Assembly (NCBI GenBank): GCA_030740295.1
Contig: JASLXP010000426.1
Coordinates: 1 to 19,751 of the forward strand
Length of the DNA: 19,751 nt
Direction: 5' to 3'
Source of the DNA: Planctomycetota bacterium
GTDB lineage: Bacteria > Planctomycetota > PUPC01 > JACPCR01
The position numbers and the translations under genes were made by a program. Under the pieces are notes generated by a model, which was not told the origin of the DNA, made no database searches, and saw only the letters and a list, made by a program, of their open reading frames with translations. Numbering within the stretch: the first letter of the stretch is position 1; every line of letters starts with the position of its first letter. This document shows, piece by piece, positions 15,894 to 19,751 of the stretch.

Positions 15894-17270
15894 TCAGAAT
15901 TTCGTGATCGCATTGATCTGCCAGCGGGTGTAATCCTGGTCGGCGGTGTTGAGGGTGTTGTTGATGTTGTCCGTGACAAAGACCGTGGCGGACAAGAGCA
16001 GATTATCAAGGAGCTTATATCCCCCGCTGATCCTGAAGCCCTTGCGATTGGTTCCGAAAAAATCACTGTCAGTCAACGGGGCGAAAACGGCATCGGCTTC
16101 GATTCTTTCGTAAACCAGACCGCATTCCCAATCGCCCTGGTTCTTGGCCTTGCCAAGCTTGGATCCAATACCCCAGGCGAGATTTTGTTCCAGCACCTGA
16201 GCGCCGTTGTTATCTGAGGTATTGAAAGCGATGTTCCAGTAGAAGCTGAAGGGCTTGTCAATCAGTTCCCAATCGTATTTGTTCACGATGTCGACAATGC
16301 TGTATTCGAAATCGAGGTCCAACGCGCTTCCGCTGTTGCCGCGTGAGGTTGCGACTGAGTTGAGAGCCGCTGAATCGTCCACATTCTCATATACGTAATA
16401 GGCAACTGCGAGCGTGGTGCTGAAGGTGTCGGTGCAATCTACATTCGCACCGCCCTGCCAGGCCCAGAGGAGGCTGTCGTTTGCGCTGGATTCTTCTTCC
16501 AGCACGAACTGTCCGGCCGTCCAGAAAAATCCCACATGCTCGAATGCCTGGTAGCTGACATTCTCAGAAACACCGTCAAAATTAACATCACCGTCCCAGA
16601 CCAGCATGGTGTGGACGAACGGGTTCGGCATACGGCCACCGGTCAACGTCAGCCAATCCCACCTTTCAGGTGAATAGGTCAGATAGGCACGGTCAAGATT
16701 GAAGTTCTTGTTCGCGGCCCCCTCGAAAGTCTGGTTGGTGGATGTGGCATCGGCGGTGTTGCCTGTTGCCAGACGCAGGTGCGCGCCGACACCGTTGTCC
16801 CATTCTTTTCCGAGACCCAGCCGAAGGCGCACACGACCGCGGTTACGCTGCTTCTTGTCAGCCTGTCCGAGGTCGGTTCCGTCAAATTTGAAGCCTTCGT
16901 ATCGAATGCGAATGTCGCCTTTGATGTAAAGGCCATCCAACCATTTCGGCATGGCGAAGGCGTCGGCCGGGGCTTCGCGTATGACCGCGTGGACTTCGTC
17001 CTTCATGGCCTTCAGGTCGTCTTTGGTTACAAATTCCTTTTCCTGATTCTCGCGGATGCCTGCAGCTTCGTCCGCGGTCAGAACGCCCTTCTTCTGCAGG
17101 ATATCGATCAAGGCTTCCCGGTTAATCTTACCACCGCCAATATCTTCTTTGCTGATGATGCCTTTCTTAATCAGCAGATCCGCCAGGGGATCGTTGGGGG
17201 ACTGTGCTTGTGCCGGAACAAAGGCCACTGCCAGCAGAGCTGCAGCGGCAAGGAGTTTTTGAGAAAACAT
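15894..17270 (-). CDS. Putative outer-membrane porin
   Basis: A 458-residue protein. A signal peptide (MFSQKLLAAAALLAVAFVPAQA) has a likely cleavage after AQA at residue 22. Residues 25-105 are helical and charged, with two similar segments (LADLLIKKGIISKEDI and LIDILQKKGVLTADEA), then a coiled-coil-like stretch. From about 115 onward, alternating polar and aromatic strands (IKGDIRIRYEGFKF, RVRLRLGLG, YLTYSP, LTLTGGRMPNPF) form a predicted beta-barrel ending INAITKF. A terminal Phe is the usual BAM recognition feature. This fits the 'putative porin' family of Gram-negative bacteria; the solute is unknown. The ATG at 17268-17270 has a strong GGAGAGG ribosome site 4-5 bases upstream on the minus strand. 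It is monocistronic, with its own terminator. The strong ribosome site and terminator suggest high expression. Confidence 0.88.
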   Translation of the reverse strand: MFSQKLLAAAALLAVAFVPAQAQSPNDPLADLLIKKGIISKEDIGGGKINREALIDILQKKGVLTADEAAGIRENQEKEFVTKDDLKAMKDEVHAVIREAPADAFAMPKWLDGLYIKGDIRIRYEGFKFDGTDLGQADKKQRNRGRVRLRLGLGKEWDNGVGAHLRLATGNTADATSTNQTFEGAANKNFNLDRAYLTYSPERWDWLTLTGGRMPNPFVHTMLVWDGDVNFDGVSENVSYQAFEHVGFFWTAGQFVLEEESSANDSLLWAWQGGANVDCTDTFSTTLAVAYYVYENVDDSAALNSVATSRGNSGSALDLDFEYSIVDIVNKYDWELIDKPFSFYWNIAFNTSDNNGAQVLEQNLAWGIGSKLGKAKNQGDWECGLVYERIEADAVFAPLTDSDFFGTNRKGFRISGGYKLLDNLLLSATVFVTDNINNTLNTADQDYTRWQINAITKF

Positions 17271-17429
17271 AAAACCTCTCCAAGTGATGAAAGTGCCTCT
17301 TTGCGGACGCCCGCGATGAATTGGCTTTTAAAAGAGCGCCACGACATTGGCAACCGGTTTGAGTGAGCCAACGAGTTGCGATGAATCTGCCGCTGAGACA
17401 GGTGGCACGTTCGTACCGTCCTGCATCCA

Positions 17430-18272
17430 CTACCCTTCAACACCTGTGTAATGCTGGAGAAACGGCTGCACATAATCCGGTGCGCGATCTATCAGGGCGG
17501 CAGCATCGGCGGATGGCTCCCATTCAATGCAGACCGGCCCGCGGGGGCGAAAATTCAATCCGACTGAGAGGCGGACATCCGGCCCCCGGTTGGTGAAAGC
17601 CGCGTGGTAGGTTCTGGCGGCAAAAACGATCAGGTCGTTTGGCTCGGTGAACAACGGGATACAGCCGGGTACTTCATGGAAGGCCACCGGCTCCTCCTCG
17701 CCATCTTTCGTAAACGAAGTGCGGCATGCATTGAGGGTGTACCCTTCCGGCCAGGTCCAGTCCGGCACATGTGAATCCTCCATGATGCAGAGCCCGCCCC
17801 GCTCGGGGCAACTGCCGTTCAGATAGAACCAGAGGCCCGATGGCCATTCGCCACAGTTGAGGGCCTGCCCCAGCTTCTCGGGGGGACGGGCGCCGGACCA
17901 GTCTGTATGCCAGCTTACGATGGCGGAGCCAATGTTACGCACGATGGCCGCAGTTCGGTTGATGGTAAGCTCGCTATCGTGGGTCACCTTCCTGCTGATC
18001 GCCATGAATTCTTCATTCTGCAGCAACAGAAAAAGCGCGCTGGCTTTCTCAATGAACGCATGCCTGACGCGGCTTTCCCCGGGCTCGAGATCCTCCGCGG
18101 GATTCAGCACGTCCTTTACTGCGGTTCTGAAGGTCTCAACAGTAGCGTCATCGATCACGCCCTTAACGATGGCGAATCCGTGTCCCTCGTTGCAGGCATC
18201 GATCTCGTTCAGTTCGTGCGGCTGGAATTCGTAGCGGTAGGGCAACTCGGGCTTTGAGGGGAGAGAATTCAT
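17430..18272 (-). CDS. Phytanoyl-CoA dioxygenase (PhyH) family protein
   Basis: A 280-residue Fe(II)/2-oxoglutarate-dependent oxygenase, normal length. I chose the ATG at 18270-18272 (MNSLPSKPELPYRYEF). An in-frame ATG at 18336-18338 would add 22 residues that look like non-coding sequence and would run into the divergent promoter region. The iron ligands are visible: His122 and Asp124 in SWHTDWSG, and a distal His223 in ARTYHAAFTNRG. Arg234 in DVRLSVGLNF is the likely 2-oxoglutarate carboxylate ligand. There is no signal peptide, so it is cytoplasmic. The substrate is unknown; family members hydroxylate phytanoyl-CoA, ectoine, and varied small molecules. It is divergent from the HDAC-like gene. 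The 158-base gap to the porin start carries the porin promoter, so the two minus-strand genes need not be co-transcribed. Confidence 0.86.
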   Translation of the reverse strand: MNSLPSKPELPYRYEFQPHELNEIDACNEGHGFAIVKGVIDDATVETFRTAVKDVLNPAEDLEPGESRVRHAFIEKASALFLLLQNEEFMAISRKVTHDSELTINRTAAIVRNIGSAIVSWHTDWSGARPPEKLGQALNCGEWPSGLWFYLNGSCPERGGLCIMEDSHVPDWTWPEGYTLNACRTSFTKDGEEEPVAFHEVPGCIPLFTEPNDLIVFAARTYHAAFTNRGPDVRLSVGLNFRPRGPVCIEWEPSADAAALIDRAPDYVQPFLQHYTGVEG

Positions 18273-18304
18273 TGATGGTTTTTTCTGGTGGAGAAACAGT
18301 TCGG

Positions 18305-18334
18305 TTGCGCCCGATACATGAAAGCTCACATAAT
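18305..18334 (+). promoter_or_regulatory. Candidate sigma70-like promoter for the HDAC-like gene
   Basis: TTGCGC at 18305-18310, an 18-base spacer, and CATAAT at 18329-18334 (5/6 to the -10 consensus). A transcript starting near 18341 would leave a leader of about 50 nt before ATG 18391. It would also exclude the upstream in-frame ATG at 18337 as the main start. Confidence 0.35.
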
Positions 18335-18390
18335 TCATGGCAGTCAGAGATTCAACCCTTACGGGCACGTGGGAGAACGCAGAGGTTGGA

Positions 18391-19446
18391 ATGTTCAGCA
18401 GACGAGATTTCGTTTCCAGGTCTGTAAAAGCTGCTGCGCTCCCCGCATGCCTGCTGTCCCTTCAAACACGTATGTCCAATAGCGAAGAAGCAACTGACAA
18501 GAAGCCCACCGGGCTGATTTCAGATCCGGATTACGTGAAGCATGACACCGGTTTCAGGCATCCCGAATCGCCGAAACGATTCGATGCTGTCATCAACGGC
18601 CTGAAGAAATCCGATGCCTGGAACAGGCTTGTTCAGATCAAACCGCGCAAGGCCGCGGAAGCGGAAATCCTCGCCTGTCACAGTGCGAATTATCTTAAAA
18701 CAGCGAAGGCCGATATAGCGGCAGGCCTCGCCAACCTCAGCACTGGCGATACCAGCATCTGCGGTGATTCGTTCGATGTTGCACTGAAAGCGGCGGGCGG
18801 CGTGCTCGAGGCTGTGGATGCGGTGGTCACCGGGAAAATTCGAAACGCATTCTGCGTGGTTCGCCCCCCAGGCCACCATGCTACGCCGACCCGCGGCATG
18901 GGATTCTGCGTCTTCAATAACATTGCGATTAGTGCCCGCTACGCGCAGAAGAAGCACCGCATTGAAAAGGTCCTTATCGTTGACTGGGATGTCCATCACG
19001 GTAACGGCACACAGGATGTTTTCTATGAGGACGGCTCTGTCTTTTTCTTCAGCTCGCACCAGCACCCGTGGTATCCCTACTCGGGCATGGCTGACGAAAC
19101 GGGCTCGGGCAAGGGCAAAAACACGGTTCTGAACTGCCCGCTCCCCGCCGGCTCCGGCAACAAAGAAATCGTGGGCGCGATCAAAGACAGACTCCTGCCG
19201 CTGGCAGACAAGTTCAAGCCCGATCTGATCCTCCTCTCCGCAGGATTCGATTCCCGCATCGACGATCCGCTCGGCATGTTCAGACTGACGGATGATGACT
19301 TTGCCGAGATGACAGAGCTGATAATGAAGTTCGCAGACGAACACGCCGAGGGCCGCCTGGTCTCCGTGCTCGAGGGCGGCTACAACCTGGATGGATTGGC
19401 AAAGGCAACCACCGCGCATTGCGAGACGCTGGTGGGGAAGGGATAG
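18391..19446 (+). CDS. Histone-deacetylase-family amidohydrolase with Tat signal
   Basis: A 351-residue zinc-dependent deacetylase of the HDAC / acetylpolyamine amidohydrolase / AcuC superfamily. I chose the ATG at 18391 (AGAGG 5 bases upstream) because it begins a twin-arginine signal, SRRDFVSRS, followed by a hydrophobic stretch AAALPACLLSL. Starting at 18337 would bury this signal. The catalytic set is complete: His162-His163 in RPPGHHATP, zinc ligands Asp200 and His202 in DWDVHHGNG, Asp287 in SAGFDSR, and Tyr331 in EGGYN. The mature enzyme should therefore be active, but folded before export and located in the periplasm or anchored to the membrane. The substrate is unknown; acetylated polyamines or acetylated amino-sugars or peptides are possible. 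It is divergent from the PhyH gene, 118 bases between starts. Confidence 0.92.
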   Translation: MFSRRDFVSRSVKAAALPACLLSLQTRMSNSEEATDKKPTGLISDPDYVKHDTGFRHPESPKRFDAVINGLKKSDAWNRLVQIKPRKAAEAEILACHSANYLKTAKADIAAGLANLSTGDTSICGDSFDVALKAAGGVLEAVDAVVTGKIRNAFCVVRPPGHHATPTRGMGFCVFNNIAISARYAQKKHRIEKVLIVDWDVHHGNGTQDVFYEDGSVFFFSSHQHPWYPYSGMADETGSGKGKNTVLNCPLPAGSGNKEIVGAIKDRLLPLADKFKPDLILLSAGFDSRIDDPLGMFRLTDDDFAEMTELIMKFADEHAEGRLVSVLEGGYNLDGLAKATTAHCETLVGKG

Positions 19447-19751
19447 GCTGGATGGATGAAAGCAGCGCTACGAGGCGACTGCGTACACCCCCACATCCAC
19501 ATCTTCGGCCCGAGAGGCGAGAAGCCAAGAAGAATGTGAATCTCTCCTCAAGTTCCGATCTGAAAGCGGAATCAGTGTAAGTGGTGAAGAGGGTGTTGGA
19601 GAAACGTCTGCCGGAGTTGGGGTTAAGGGGTTTTTGGGGGGGGTGGGCGGTAACCCCCACCCCCCAAAAACCGGAGTACAACCCCCCCCCAGACCACCGC
19701 AAAAAAAGAACAAAACGGAGAAGAGAAAACAAATGATGGGGAAAAGGGACG
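19447..19751. other. 305-base terminal region without a recognisable gene
   Basis: Open frames on the minus strand here have skewed composition and no family features. From about 19600 the sequence becomes homopolymer-rich (G8 at 19636-19643, C9 at 19682-19690, A7 at 19701-19707), and the last 60 bases are A/G-rich, unlike the rest. No clear terminator for the HDAC-like gene is seen directly after its stop. Confidence 0.5.
19606..19694. repeat. G-rich/C-rich imperfect inverted repeat
   Basis: The core arm GGTTTTTGGGGGG (with two extra Gs) then TGGG at 19629-19647 pairs with CCCACCCCCCAAAAACC at 19656-19672. Outer parts also match: GTCTG at 19606-19610 with CAGAC at 19690-19694. The plus strand carries four G-runs (19619-19622, 19627-19630, 19636-19643, 19645-19647) with loops of 4, 5 and 1 bases, a canonical G-quadruplex pattern. 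Confidence 0.55.

Noticed and set aside
17316..17372. Possible porin promoter (TTGCCA with TTTAAA on the minus strand)
   Set aside because: The spacer is about 15 bases and the -10 match is poor; plausible location but too weak to list as a feature.
18520..19419. A 299-codon open frame on the minus strand
   Set aside because: It is antisense to the HDAC-like gene, which has its full catalytic set. No protein family is recognisable in the antisense frame.
19553..19561. TTCCGATCT, identical to the end of a common sequencing adapter
   Set aside because: Only nine bases agree and the flanking bases do not continue the adapter, so contamination is not supported by this alone, although the nearby tail is suspicious.

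Overview
This 19.75 kb window carries ten complete protein genes and one gene cut by the left edge. There are no rRNA or tRNA genes, no CRISPR array and no transposase. The sequence is moderately GC-rich. It combines a BatA-type von Willebrand factor A (vWA) protein next to a second vWA/amidotransferase-like membrane protein, a polytopic OPT-like protein of the DUF6785/DUF6784 type, a Tat-exported histone-deacetylase-like enzyme, a porin with a terminal Phe, and weak Shine-Dalgarno sites with GTG and TTG starts. This mix suggests a Gram-negative bacterium of the Planctomycetes-Verrucomicrobia-Chlamydiae superphylum, most likely a verrucomicrobial lineage. That is an inference from gene content; no marker gene is present.

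Layout. Bases 1-191 hold the C-terminal end of an unidentified + strand gene. It converges on a minus-strand MBOAT O-acyltransferase (250-1707). A 401-base divergent gap follows. Next are two + strand vWA membrane proteins (2109-4274 and 4564-6912), separated by a repeat-rich element built from 7-base units that starts in the first gene's stop codon and ends 5 bases before the second gene's start. The second vWA gene converges, 12 bases apart, on a minus-strand RND efflux operon: adaptor (10080-11381) then permease (6925-10080). Divergent from that operon is a + strand pair joined by an ATGA overlap: an O-antigen-ligase/Wzy_C-like protein with a very large acidic extramembrane insert (11632-13590) and the OPT-like membrane protein (13587-15608). 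A minus-strand porin (15894-17270) follows, with a good intrinsic terminator at 15731-15766. Last come a minus-strand phytanoyl-CoA-dioxygenase-family enzyme (17430-18272) and, divergent from it, a + strand Tat-signal HDAC-like deacetylase (18391-19446). The final 305 bases have no recognisable gene and end in homopolymer-rich, G-quadruplex-capable sequence that may be a contig-end artefact.

Theme. Almost everything acts in or beyond the inner membrane: acylation of exported polymers (MBOAT), glycan ligation or polymerisation, small-molecule transport and efflux, an outer-membrane pore, and cell-envelope vWA scaffolds. No single pathway ties them all together. The most unusual items are the ligase-like gene with its roughly 240-residue insert, coupled to an uncharacterised transporter-like gene; the exported HDAC-like enzyme; and the period-7 repeat element inside the vWA pair, which has two alternative right arms. 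Period-7 arrays recur at three gene borders.
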